Source: Polyangium sp. 15x6 (GTDB lineage Bacteria; Myxococcota_A; Polyangia; Polyangiales; Polyangiaceae). Taken from it: 64,000 nt of DNA. Shown here one piece after another: positions 1-9,719 of this stretch (positions within the stretch are counted from its first letter, which is position 1; each line of letters opens with the position of its first letter). Below the pieces are notes generated by a model that worked only from the letters and a program-made list of their open reading frames with translations, was not told where the DNA came from and did not search any database. The stretch covers positions 186,001 through 250,000 of the forward strand of contig NZ_JASBQE010000004.1 in assembly GCF_029960785.1 (NCBI RefSeq), written 5' to 3'. The position numbers and the translations under genes were made by a program.

Positions 1-105
1 CACACGTGGCTGCAAGCGCTCCTGCCACTCATGCGCAACGGGCGATAGCGCCGCGCCGGGGCTCTGCCCCGGGCCCCGCGGGGGCTGTTCGCCCCTCGAC
101 CCGAA

Positions 106-352
106 CCAGGGCAAGCCCTGGACCTTTGGTGGAAGAACTGCGCGATGCGCAGTTCTTCCAACGGGCCGGTGGCAAGACCATGGACAGCGTTGCCAGTCAC
201 GGCGGTCTTGGCTGGCAAGACCGCCGCCGGTCTTGCCACGGGCCTGTTCGATGAACTGCGCATCGCGCAGTTCATCGACCCCGGGTCCAGCGCTTGCGCT
301 GGTCCGGGTCCAGGGGCGGACAGCCCCGGTGGGGCCTGGGGCAAAGCCCCAG
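106..352. repeat. Cluster of perfect inverted repeats (REP/MITE-like)
   Basis: Seen directly: 106-112/115-121 (7-bp arms, 2-nt loop); 131-143/147-159 (13-bp arms, 3-nt loop); 169-179/229-239 (11-bp arms) enclosing 201-210/216-225 (10-bp arms, 5-nt loop); 249-261/265-277 (13-bp arms, 3-nt loop); 287-293/296-302 (7 bp); 336-342/346-352 (7 bp). The two 13-bp hairpins share the core gaactgcgc. No convincing gene lies in 1-372, and the open frames here read through the palindromes. The arrangement resembles clustered REP/BIME-type palindromes or a folded non-autonomous element; which one is inference. No transposase is next to it. It lies just downstream of the minus-strand OmpA/lipoprotein pair, so it could also end or stabilise that transcript. 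Confidence 0.75.
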
Positions 353-372
353 CGCAGCGGCCACGGAGGGAA

Positions 373-666
373 TCAGGGCTCTTGCGTGGAGCCGGGCATG
401 CCGCCGTTCAGGCGTTTGCCCTCGGGGAGCTTCTGCACGCTCTGCGGCGTCGGCTGGCCCATCGTGTAGATGAGCTTGTACTTGCTGTTTCGCGCTTGCG
501 TGCCGGCGGCGACGATTTCTGTCCCGGGGTGGCCCTGGGCTGCGACGGGGGGCGTGTGGTCGTCCTTGTCTTCGACCTCGAGCAGCCCGCCTGCGTCGCA
601 GCCCAGCGCGCCCAGCACCGCGAAGATCGCGAGGGATCCGACCGAGAGACGCGCGAGGGAAGCCAT
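373..666 (-). CDS. Small secreted lipoprotein
   Basis: Encodes 97 aa, starting at ATG 664-666. A hydrophobic signal (residues 4-22) ends in a lipobox-like A-L-G-C at about Cys23, so the mature protein should be lipid-anchored. After a short Asp/Glu-rich linker, the last ~40 residues carry a Y-x-L-I-Y-T-M-G-Q-P-T pattern that I recognise loosely from short tail domains of myxobacterial surface proteins. No enzymatic motif is visible. It lies 32 bp downstream of the OmpA-family gene on the same strand, so co-transcription and a joint envelope role are likely. The specific function is unknown. Confidence 0.7.
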   Translation of the reverse strand: MASLARLSVGSLAIFAVLGALGCDAGGLLEVEDKDDHTPPVAAQGHPGTEIVAAGTQARNSKYKLIYTMGQPTPQSVQKLPEGKRLNGGMPGSTQEP

Positions 667-698
667 GCGTCGATTCTAGAGCTGGCCTCGGGCGAGGT

Positions 699-2498
699 TC
701 AAGGCTCTCTTTTCTTGATGATCACGAAGTTCGCGCGGCGATTCTGCTGGCGGCCTTCCTTCGACTCGTTCGATTCGACGGGCACCGACGCGCCGTAGCC
801 TTTGGCCACGAGCTTCTCGGGTGGGATGCCGCGCTTGATGAGCCAGGCGCGCACCGAGTCGGCGCGGCTCTGCGAGAGGATCATGTTGTACTCGTCGGCG
901 CCCATTGCGTCGGCGTGGCCCTGGACCTCGATGAGCTCGATCTCGGGGTGCTGGAGGATCGCGTCGCGGACCTCGTGGAGGAGGTCGTCGCTCATCGGAT
1001 CCACCGTCTGGTATTGGCTCGATTGCCCGAACCGGAAGCGGATCTGGCGCCGGATCACGATCTCTTTGTGCGTGACCTCGACCTTCGGGCAGCCGTTGAG
1101 CGAGGCTTCCTCGTCGGGTTTTCCAGGCACGTCGGGGCATGCGTCCGTCTTGTCGGGGACCGTGTCCGCGTCGCGATCGGGCGGGCAGCCGTTCTTCTTC
1201 GGATCCTCGTTCGGCACGCCGGGATCCTTGGGACAGGCGTCGACGACGTCGCGGATGCTGTCGTCGTCCGTGTCGGGCGGGCAGCCGTTTTTCTTGGGAT
1301 CCGCGCTCTTCGGGCCGGGCTCGCTCGGGCAGGCGTCTTTCGGGTCGACGATGAAGTCGTTGTCGGTGTCGGGCGGGCAGCCGTTTTTCCTGGGATCCTC
1401 GTTCTTCGGGCCGGGCTCGCTCGGGCAGGCGTCCTGTTTGTCCGCGATGCGATCGCCGTCGGCGTCGGGCGGGCAGCCGTTTTTCTTCGGATCCTCGTTC
1501 GACGGGCCCGGCGTGTCGGGACAGGCGTCGTGTTTGTCCGGGATGTCGTCGCCGTCGGTGTCCTTGTCGGCCGGGGCCGCCTGCGGCTCGTAGCCGATGC
1601 TGCCGATCGCGGAGAAGACGGGCGTTCCGTAGCCCTGCGTGAGGCCCGGGCCCGCGGCGGCGCCGACGACCAGGAAGGGCAGCGGGCGGAGCTTGGCGCC
1701 GAGGAGGAGCTCGGCCGAGACCGGGGACGCGACGGAGATCCGCGTGTCCGGCGTGTCGAGGAGGACTTCGCGCGCGAAGGGCGTCGAGAGTGAGAACTCG
1801 GGGCCGATCTGGAAGAAGTCCTGGCCGAAGACCACAGCCGCGCCGGCGCGCGCGTCGAACGTGTGCGGGCGGGCCGAGGCGCGCAGGGTCGTGCCGAGCG
1901 AGACGCTGTAGAGGAACCGATCGACGCGGCCGCCCAGGACGACGTGGGGTTCGCCGCGGACCGCGCCTTCGGCCGCGTAGCCGCTCGGGCCGGTGGGCGC
2001 GACGAGATAGCCGCCGAGGCCGACCTGGAAGGCGCCGCGATCCGCGCCGAAGAGGCGCACGCGCGCGCCGATGCGCAGATCACCGACCTCGGCCGATTGC
2101 GGCGAGGCGAACGGCACGCCGAGGACCGTGGGGCTGTCGCCGCCTTGCGTGAGCGCGAAGGGCATGTCGAGCGAGACGAGCAGCCGATCCCAGAGCGCGA
2201 GCGAGGCGTTGACGTGCAGGAACGTCTGTTGCGAGACGATGGCGTAGCGGGTGTCGCCGTCCTGGATCGAGAGCGGGCGGAGGCCGAAGTCGACGACGGC
2301 CTTGGCGCGGGGGACGAGGTGTCCGCCCACGCCCGGGGAGGGGACGCCGAAGAGGGCATCGCCCGCGACGGAGGGCTGGAAGCGCTCGAGGGCGCCGGTC
2401 ACGCTCGCTTCTTGCGCGAGCGTGGGGCGCGCGAGCAGAAGGAACGCGGCCCCGGCCAGGACCGACCGAGTCCGCCCCAGGCGGCGATCGAGGCGCAT
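699..2498 (-). CDS. OmpA-family outer membrane protein with TSP3 repeats
   Basis: Encodes 599 aa. The frame is open far upstream, but ATG 2496-2498 is chosen because it directly precedes a good signal peptide (hydrophobic core ending L-A-Q, about residue 29). Residues ~30-305 look like a beta-barrel or transporter-type domain with alternating hydrophobic strands. Residues ~310-475 hold five Asp-rich thrombospondin type 3 calcium-binding repeats (D-x-D-x-D-x-I, D-A-C-P, K-N-G-C-P-P). Residues ~490-599 are an OmpA C-terminal peptidoglycan-binding domain with the G-H-A-D and N-R-R-A motifs. It probably tethers the outer membrane to peptidoglycan, with the Ca-binding arm spanning the periplasm. 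It leads the two-gene unit with the lipoprotein below and diverges from the TPR lipoprotein gene at 2589. Confidence 0.93.
   Translation of the reverse strand: MRLDRRLGRTRSVLAGAAFLLLARPTLAQEASVTGALERFQPSVAGDALFGVPSPGVGGHLVPRAKAVVDFGLRPLSIQDGDTRYAIVSQQTFLHVNASLALWDRLLVSLDMPFALTQGGDSPTVLGVPFASPQSAEVGDLRIGARVRLFGADRGAFQVGLGGYLVAPTGPSGYAAEGAVRGEPHVVLGGRVDRFLYSVSLGTTLRASARPHTFDARAGAAVVFGQDFFQIGPEFSLSTPFAREVLLDTPDTRISVASPVSAELLLGAKLRPLPFLVVGAAAGPGLTQGYGTPVFSAIGSIGYEPQAAPADKDTDGDDIPDKHDACPDTPGPSNEDPKKNGCPPDADGDRIADKQDACPSEPGPKNEDPRKNGCPPDTDNDFIVDPKDACPSEPGPKSADPKKNGCPPDTDDDSIRDVVDACPKDPGVPNEDPKKNGCPPDRDADTVPDKTDACPDVPGKPDEEASLNGCPKVEVTHKEIVIRRQIRFRFGQSSQYQTVDPMSDDLLHEVRDAILQHPEIELIEVQGHADAMGADEYNMILSQSRADSVRAWLIKRGIPPEKLVAKGYGASVPVESNESKEGRQQNRRANFVIIKKREP
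1181..1564 (-). repeat. Four 96-bp tandem cassettes encoding TSP3 repeats
   Basis: The motif gcgggcag recurs at 1181, 1277, 1373 and 1469, exactly 96 bp apart, so each unit encodes 32 residues of the thrombospondin type 3 region of the OmpA-family gene. The units are similar but not identical. The exact period suggests cassette duplication or contraction by recombination. Confidence 0.85.
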
Positions 2499-2505
2499 AT
2501 CCGCA

Positions 2506-2534
2506 GAAAACCCTGACCACGCGTGAGCTGTCAA
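2506..2534 (-). promoter_or_regulatory. Candidate promoter of the OmpA gene (weak)
   Basis: On the minus strand, a perfect TTGACA (2534-2529) is followed after 17 nt by GTTTTC (2511-2506), a poor -10. The start codon at 2498 would then be almost leaderless. This falls in the 90-bp divergent gap to the TPR lipoprotein gene. The -35 match is seen; promoter activity is inference. Confidence 0.25.
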
Positions 2535-2588
2535 GCTGCGCGGCAGACGCGACGCTTCCGCGAGGGCGACCCGGCGGAGTACAACGGC

Positions 2589-3767
2589 ATGCCGATGGAT
2601 CGCCGAACCGCCGCTCGCGCCGCGGCTTGCCAAGCCGCCTTGCGGCCCCTCCTGCTGGTCGCGGCGCTCGCCGGGGGGTGCGACGCGCTCCCCGACCTCG
2701 CCGTGACGCACCTCGATCGGGGCGATCGCGCGCTCGCGGAGGGTCGGTACGGGGAGGCCCTCGCCGCGTACGCCCACGCGCACGAGCTCGCGCCGCACGA
2801 TCCGCGCGTGCAACGGGCGCAAATGCGGGCGCGGGTCTCCCTCATGGCCGAGAGCCCCGCTCGGGTCGCCGCGGATGCGCTGGAAGACGTGGCGTACGAG
2901 GCGGAGTTCTTGCGGCGGACGGAGAAGGACGTCGACGCAGTTTGCCTGACCGCGCTCGGCAACGTGCTCGCGCGGCGCGGGGACCGGGAAGGCGCGCGGC
3001 TGAAGTTCGCCGAGGCCGTGAAGGCCGACCCGAATTCGTACGCGGCGCACGCGGCGCTCGGGGCGCTGCTCGTCGGGAGGCCCGAGGCCGCCGCGGAGGC
3101 GAAGGCCGCGCTGGAGCAGGCGCTCGCGCTCCGGCCAGGCGCGTCGGGGCCGCTCGCGGGGCTCGGGAAGATCAAGCTCGCCGAAGGGGACGTGCCCGGC
3201 GCGATCGAGCGGTTCGTCGCGGCTCTGAAGGCGGGGGACGACTTCGGAACGCGGCTCGCGCTGGGGAATGCGCGGCTTCAGCAGGGCAAACACGTCGAGG
3301 CCGCGGCGGACCTTTCGCGTGCGGTGCAGATGGATCCGCGGAGCCCGGAGGCGCTCGGTTTGCTCGGGCAGGCGCTGCTCGGCGCGGGGAAGCTCGACGA
3401 GGCGGAGCGGGCGCTGCGCGCGTCGCTCGAGCTCCGGCCGGAGGCGGGGACGTCGATCGCGCTCGGGTTCACGCTTTCGCGGCAGAAGAAGTCGCTCGAA
3501 GCGCTCGACGTGCTCGAAAGGGTGCTCGCGGCCGATCCGTTCGCGCCGCCGGCGCTCTTCGGCGTGGGCATGGCGAACCAGGACCTCGGGCGCACCGAGC
3601 AGGCGCTCGCCGCGTTTCGACGGCTGCTCGCGCTTCCGCTCGAAGGCCCGCAGAAGCAGGCCGTCGCCGACCTCCAGCGAGAGGCGAAAGGCCGCGTCGA
3701 GGTGCTCGTCGCGGCGCAGGAGAAGGCCGCGTCCGCCGAGGAGAAACCTTCGAAGGCGAAGCGATGA
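2589..3767 (+). CDS. TPR-repeat lipoprotein
   Basis: Encodes 392 aa. ATG 2589 has GGAG at 2576-2579; an upstream GTG (2523) has no ribosome site and gives a poor N-terminus. The signal ends in L-A-G-G-C (Cys ~31), indicating lipidation. From ~residue 35 to the end the protein is a run of about eight to nine tetratricopeptide helices (G-x-Y-x-x-A-L-x-x-Y and similar), ending in a Lys/Glu-rich tail. It is probably a periplasmic scaffold. Its stop overlaps the start of the following glycosyltransferase gene by 4 bp (ATGA), which implies translational coupling, so the two may act together in envelope glycan or protein modification. No partner is identifiable from sequence. Confidence 0.85.
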   Translation: MPMDRRTAARAAACQAALRPLLLVAALAGGCDALPDLAVTHLDRGDRALAEGRYGEALAAYAHAHELAPHDPRVQRAQMRARVSLMAESPARVAADALEDVAYEAEFLRRTEKDVDAVCLTALGNVLARRGDREGARLKFAEAVKADPNSYAAHAALGALLVGRPEAAAEAKAALEQALALRPGASGPLAGLGKIKLAEGDVPGAIERFVAALKAGDDFGTRLALGNARLQQGKHVEAAADLSRAVQMDPRSPEALGLLGQALLGAGKLDEAERALRASLELRPEAGTSIALGFTLSRQKKSLEALDVLERVLAADPFAPPALFGVGMANQDLGRTEQALAAFRRLLALPLEGPQKQAVADLQREAKGRVEVLVAAQEKAASAEEKPSKAKR

Positions 3768-5899
3768 CCGCGCGCTCGCTCGGGGCGGCGCTCGTGAAGT
3801 TCGTCCGGGCGTACGCGGTCCTCCTCGGGATCGTGGGGCTCGGGGCGGCGCTCCGGATCGGGTGGAACGACGTCGCGACGTATGCGCCCGCGGACGAGGC
3901 GTACTACGTATCCGCGACGCAGTTCCTGGAGCGCGAAGGGTTGTCCGCGTACCCGCGGCTCGTCGCGGCGCACCTCGAACGCGCGGATCTCGCGGCGTCC
4001 CCGACGCCGCTCCGGTGGGGCTACTTCGTGATGACCACGCTCGCGTGCGCCGGGGACGCGGCGTGCGGTGGCCGTACGCTCGCGTGGCTCTCGACGATCG
4101 CGGGCGTCGTGTCGATCGTCTTCACGTACCTCGTCGGCGCGCGCCTCTTGAGTCCACGCGCGGGGCTCGTCGCCGCTGCGCTCACGGTGACGTCGCCGCT
4201 CCAGCTCGCGCTTTCCCGACGCGCGCTGCAGGACGAGGTGTACTGCGCGGTCTTCCTGGCCGCGTCGTGGGCTCTCGTCCGGCTCGCGCAGGACGAACGC
4301 GAATCGCTCGGTGAGCGATGGCGACCGATGGCGCTCTTTGCCGGTCTCGCGACGCTCGCGTTCGCCGTGAAGGAAGCGTTCGCCTTTCCGTATGCGGCCC
4401 TCGCGGCTGCGACCGTGCTCGCCTTCCGCGCGCGCCTGCGCACCGCCGACGCGCTTCTCTTCCTGGTCCCGCCGGCCCTGTTCTTTGGGGGCTTCCTGTT
4501 CCTCGGCCGCGACGCCTCGGCCTTCTTCGAGCTCGTCCGCCTCACGCGGGCCTCGTTCCTCGACGCGTACGGCATCCAGTACCAGAGCGGCCCGCCGCAT
4601 CGGCCCCTCGTAGACCTCTTCGTGCTCGCGCCGATCGTCTGCGTCCTCGGGGCCTTCGCGCTCGCGCGTCTGGCCGAGCGTCCGCGCGAGAACCGCGGCG
4701 CGCTCTGGCTCGCGTCCTTCCTGTTCGTCTCCCTCGCCGCGTTCGCGGGCCTGCCCAAGAACCTGCGGTTCCTCGTGGTCCTCGACCCGATCCTCCGCCT
4801 GCTCGCCGCGTGGGCGATCGTCTCGTTCCCCTGGGCCGGGCGCGCGCGCGGGGCCGGGTTCGCCGCGGTCTTTCTGATCCCGTCGGCCGTGCTCGAGCTC
4901 GCCCTGTTCCACGAGACGTTCGTCACCTTTCGCACCTATGATCCCACCACGTACGATGTCCTCCGCGCGCTCGGCGCCCTGCCCGGTCCCGCCGCGCGCG
5001 CGAGCTCGAGCGCCTTCCCGCTCGTCTTTTTCGCGGCGCTCGGGGCCCTCCTCGTGGGGCTCGTCGTCCGGAGGAAAGTCGCCGTGACGGAAACCCCGAC
5101 CAACGAAGAAACCACGGACGAACAGGCCGCCGAGAAGACCGCCGCAAAACCCGCCGCACGCGCGCCGAAGCCGGCCGGCGGCTCGGGCTTCGCCGCCTTC
5201 TGGCTCGCGGCCGTCGTGGTCGCCGTCCTTTCGACCTTCATCGCCTGGAAGGCCTCGATCCCGATTCCAGGCGGAAAACCAGGCGGCGTGGGCCTTCCGG
5301 CCGCGGCGCCGAACCCGCGCGCCGCTGCGCCCACGCGGAGCCCAGGTGCGCCGGCGGATCCGATGACGCTCGGGCTCGACGCGCTCTACACGCGGAACGA
5401 TCCCGTCCTCGCGGCGGCGCGGTTCCGCGAGGTGCTCGCGGAGAACCCCGATCATTACGGGGCGACGTACCAGCTCGCGACGGCGCTCGAGCAGGCCGGG
5501 GATCCGCGCGGGGCGCGGCCGCTCTGGGCGAAGATGGCGACGATGGCCGACGCGCTCGGCGACACGCAGACGGCCGAGCACGCCCGCGCGCGGATGGCCG
5601 CGATCGACGAGCGGCAGAACGGCTTGGCGCTCGACGATCCGACGGCCTCGATGCAGCTCGGCCTCGACGCGCTGTACAACAGGAAAAACCCCGAGGCCGC
5701 GGCGGCGCATTTCCGCGCCGTGCTCGCGCACCATCCGGATCACTACGGCGCGACGTTCCAGCTCGCGACGGCGCTCGATCAGGCCGGCAGGCCCGCCGAG
5801 GCGCGGCCGCTCTGGACGAAGATGCTCGGCATGGCCGAGGGCATCGGCGACACGAAGACGGCCGAGGCCGCGCGCGCGCGGCTGGCCAAGAACCCTTGA
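3764..5899 (+). CDS. GT-C (PMT/ArnT-like) glycosyltransferase with C-terminal TPR pair
   Basis: Encodes 711 aa. ATG 3764 overlaps the preceding stop. After the first membrane helix there is P-A-D-E-A-Y-Y, the acidic first-loop signature typical of GT-C enzymes that use lipid-linked sugar donors. Around ten or more hydrophobic helices follow to ~residue 420. Then comes a charged Glu/Lys/Ala linker, another helix (~480), a Pro/Ala linker and two closely similar ~85-residue TPR-like units (G-L-D-A-L-Y ... D-H-Y-G-A-T), presumably outside the cytoplasm. Predicted role: integral membrane transferase of sugar to lipid or protein; acceptor unknown. The TPR tail is unusual for the family and may bind the substrate or the TPR lipoprotein encoded upstream. 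Confidence 0.8.
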   Translation: MTARSLGAALVKFVRAYAVLLGIVGLGAALRIGWNDVATYAPADEAYYVSATQFLEREGLSAYPRLVAAHLERADLAASPTPLRWGYFVMTTLACAGDAACGGRTLAWLSTIAGVVSIVFTYLVGARLLSPRAGLVAAALTVTSPLQLALSRRALQDEVYCAVFLAASWALVRLAQDERESLGERWRPMALFAGLATLAFAVKEAFAFPYAALAAATVLAFRARLRTADALLFLVPPALFFGGFLFLGRDASAFFELVRLTRASFLDAYGIQYQSGPPHRPLVDLFVLAPIVCVLGAFALARLAERPRENRGALWLASFLFVSLAAFAGLPKNLRFLVVLDPILRLLAAWAIVSFPWAGRARGAGFAAVFLIPSAVLELALFHETFVTFRTYDPTTYDVLRALGALPGPAARASSSAFPLVFFAALGALLVGLVVRRKVAVTETPTNEETTDEQAAEKTAAKPAARAPKPAGGSGFAAFWLAAVVVAVLSTFIAWKASIPIPGGKPGGVGLPAAAPNPRAAAPTRSPGAPADPMTLGLDALYTRNDPVLAAARFREVLAENPDHYGATYQLATALEQAGDPRGARPLWAKMATMADALGDTQTAEHARARMAAIDERQNGLALDDPTASMQLGLDALYNRKNPEAAAAHFRAVLAHHPDHYGATFQLATALDQAGRPAEARPLWTKMLGMAEGIGDTKTAEAARARLAKNP

Positions 5900-5906
5900 G
5901 CTCCCA

Positions 5907-7157
5907 CTATTGGAGGCCCAACGATCGGGCGAGCTCGGCGCCGCGCGGGTCCGCCGGGTGCGCCTCGCGGAGCTTCTGCGCGTGGTGCTTGGCTTCGTCG
6001 ACCACGCCGCGGCGGAACGTGAGGAGCGCGAGGTTGTAGCGCGCGTCCGCGAACGCGGGGTCCGCCCGCAGGGCCGCGAGGTAGGCCGAGCGCGCGGCGT
6101 TGTAGTCGCCGCGGCGATCGGCCACGAGCCCGAGGTCGTACTGCGCCTCGGCGTCGCCCGGATCGGCCGCGACGATCGGGCCGAGCACCCGAGCAGCCTC
6201 GTCGAGGTCGCCCTTCACGAGCGCGGAGGAGCCGACGAAGAGCGCGGCGCTCCGGCCGGCGCCGAGCTCGACGGCGCGCTTGGCCTCTCGCATCGCCTCG
6301 GCGTCCTTGCCCTGGCCGGCGAGCGCGAGGGCGAGCGCGTACCTGAGCCGCGCCTCCGGGCCGCCCAGGGCGAGGGCGCGATGAGCCTCCTCTTCGGCCC
6401 GCATCGCCTGACCGCTCGCGCCGAGCGCCTCGGCGTGGAGCGCGCGCAGAGCGCCATCCCCGGGGCATGTTGCGTGCGCGGCGCGCGCGAGCTCGAGGGC
6501 TTGCACGAAATCGTGCGCGCGGATGGCGATCTCGGCGCGCTCGCCCTGGCAGCGGCAGCTCCCGGGGTGCAGCCGCAAGCATTCGTCGGCGATGGCACGC
6601 GCAGCGAGGAAATCCCGTGATCCGAGCGGCTTTCGCGTGAGCTCGCCGATCGCGCGAGGGTGCTCGCCGTCGCGGCGCAGAGCTTCCCACCACATCTGCG
6701 CGGGAGAGGCGAGCCACGACGACGCGGACGCGAAGACGAGCGCAGACGCCGTGAGCACGGCGAGCGCCGCGAAGCGCCGCGCATGACGCGCGCGAGGGAG
6801 CTTCTTCGCCGCGAACGTCGAGGCCGCGAGCGTGATCGAGGCCCAGGCCGGGACCGCGACGAACACGACGCCCTGGCCGAGCGGCGCGCGGCCCTCGCGG
6901 AAGTAGAGCGCGGCGCCGAGCGAGGCCGCGACCGCGACCCACGCGAGCGACGCGCTCCACGCGAAACCACGCTCTCGCCCGCCCCACGCGCGAAGTCGTA
7001 CGGCCCCGTAGAGCACGGCCGCGAGCAGAAGCACGGCCAGGATGGCCGCGACGATCGGGTTTCCGGGAGGGGAAGGCTCGGGCGACGAGAGCGGCGGCGC
7101 GAGCGCGAGCAAGAAGAGGCGCGCGGCGCGCGTCACCACGTCGAGCAGGAGGATCAC
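5907..7157 (-). CDS. Membrane protein with C-terminal TPR domain
   Basis: Encodes 416 aa from GTG 7155-7157. The N-terminal ~150 residues have about five hydrophobic helices (around 5-20, 35-55, 65-85, 95-115, 128-148). Residues ~165-416 form a TPR array with clear repeats (A-x-x-D-P-G-D-A-E-A-Q-Y-D-L-G). No catalytic motif is present, so a membrane-anchored scaffold is likely. It begins 9 bp after the glmM stop on the same strand and is probably translated from the glmM message. Its 3' end faces the GT-C gene with only 7 bp between stops, and no terminator hairpin is visible there. Confidence 0.78.
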   Translation of the reverse strand: MILLLDVVTRAARLFLLALAPPLSSPEPSPPGNPIVAAILAVLLLAAVLYGAVRLRAWGGRERGFAWSASLAWVAVAASLGAALYFREGRAPLGQGVVFVAVPAWASITLAASTFAAKKLPRARHARRFAALAVLTASALVFASASSWLASPAQMWWEALRRDGEHPRAIGELTRKPLGSRDFLAARAIADECLRLHPGSCRCQGERAEIAIRAHDFVQALELARAAHATCPGDGALRALHAEALGASGQAMRAEEEAHRALALGGPEARLRYALALALAGQGKDAEAMREAKRAVELGAGRSAALFVGSSALVKGDLDEAARVLGPIVAADPGDAEAQYDLGLVADRRGDYNAARSAYLAALRADPAFADARYNLALLTFRRGVVDEAKHHAQKLREAHPADPRGAELARSLGLQ

Positions 7158-7166
7158 GCGTGGAAT

Positions 7167-8594
<1,428 letters not shown>

Positions 8595-8872
8595 GCCGCC
8601 ACGCTAGCCGCGGATGGGGCCGAACGTTAGCCCCTAGATGAGGCGTGCGTCGGTGAAATCCACCGGCCGGCGTGAGGCGGCGGGTTCGATGACGGCTCGG
8701 AGAAACGGGTTGTTCGGGAAAGGACGATTCTCAGGCGGGCGGACGGAGCGTTGGGCACGCACGCCTCGATCGGGTCGTCCGCGCGCCCCGTGCAGCAAGT
8801 CGACGCCCATCGCAATGAGGACGCGACAGTCGAGGCATACGTCGAGCAAAGAAGCGGTTACGTGACGGTCCT

Positions 8873-9586
8873 TCAGCGCGCCGCAATGCGTCGATACGCC
8901 ACGCGACCCACGACGTAACCAATCGTGAAGACGTGCCACGGCCGAAGGCCGCTCGCCTCGCCGCGATACACGGGTTTCACGGGGACCTCGTGAATGCGAT
9001 GCCCATGACGTGCGAGCGTGCCGAGCAGGTCGTTCGGGTATCCATACCGCGCCCACATTCCCTCGCGGAGCAGGCAATCCATCGCCGCCGCGCCGATCGC
9101 GGTGTAGCCGCACTGGCTATCCGATAGCGACGGTAATCCCGCCGCGTGTCGCGTCATCCAGGCGAGCGCCGAGGTCCCGAGGAGCCGGTGGAGCGGCATG
9201 TCTCTCCACACGGAAGGGTGGCGCAAGCGATCACCTTTGACGTAATCGGCCTCGCCCCGCGCGACGGGGCCGACGACGGAGGGGAGATCGAGCTGATCCA
9301 TCTGCCCGTCGCCCGCCATCACGGCCGCGACGTCGGCCGCGAGCACCCGCGCCTCGCGATACCCGGTCAGGATGGCCGCGCCGACGCCGCGGTTCTCCGG
9401 GTGTCGCACGACCACGAGGCGTCCGTCCCCCGCGGCGCGCGCCGCGGCCGAGGTGGCGTCGTCGCTCGCGTCGTCCACGACCACGACATGGTCCACGAAC
9501 GAAGGTACGGACCGCACCGTATCGGCAATTCGATCCTCTTCCCGGAAAGCCGGGATGACCACGACGATGCGCGCACCAGAGAACAC
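8873..9586 (-). CDS. Family 2 glycosyltransferase (dolichyl-phosphate-mannose synthase-like)
   Basis: Encodes 237 aa, GTG start at 9584-9586 with an AAGG ribosome site 9596-9599. The GT-A fold is clear: I-V-V-V-I-P-A-F-R-E-E-D near the N-terminus, V-V-V-D-D-A-S-D-D nucleotide motif and the acidic M-A-G-D-G-Q-M-D metal motif near residue 90. No membrane helices follow, so it is probably a soluble or peripheral enzyme transferring a sugar from a nucleotide donor to a polyprenyl phosphate or glycan. Such polyprenol-phosphate-sugar synthases make donors for GT-C enzymes, two of which are encoded nearby (3764 and 13911); this functional link is inference. Confidence 0.88.
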   Translation of the reverse strand: MFSGARIVVVIPAFREEDRIADTVRSVPSFVDHVVVVDDASDDATSAAARAAGDGRLVVVRHPENRGVGAAILTGYREARVLAADVAAVMAGDGQMDQLDLPSVVGPVARGEADYVKGDRLRHPSVWRDMPLHRLLGTSALAWMTRHAAGLPSLSDSQCGYTAIGAAAMDCLLREGMWARYGYPNDLLGTLARHGHRIHEVPVKPVYRGEASGLRPWHVFTIGYVVGRVAYRRIAAR

Positions 9587-9719
9587 GACGCGACGCCTTA
9601 GCGAAACGGAGCCGCACTTTCAACCCATCCGCGAAAACGTGCCCCGCTCCGACAAGAGACGCTCGCCGGGAGGAAACTCTGGTAAGGAGGTCCTCCCTTC
9701 CAAACGGGGGACCCCTGGC

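Noticed and set aside
8634-8872. Minus-strand stretch with a protein-like C-terminus (R-P-F-P-N-N-P-F-L-R-A-V-I) between the GT2 gene and glmM
   Set aside because: It has no start with ribosome site in this gap and merges with the shadow of the GT2 gene. It may be a gene remnant, but sequence alone does not support a call.
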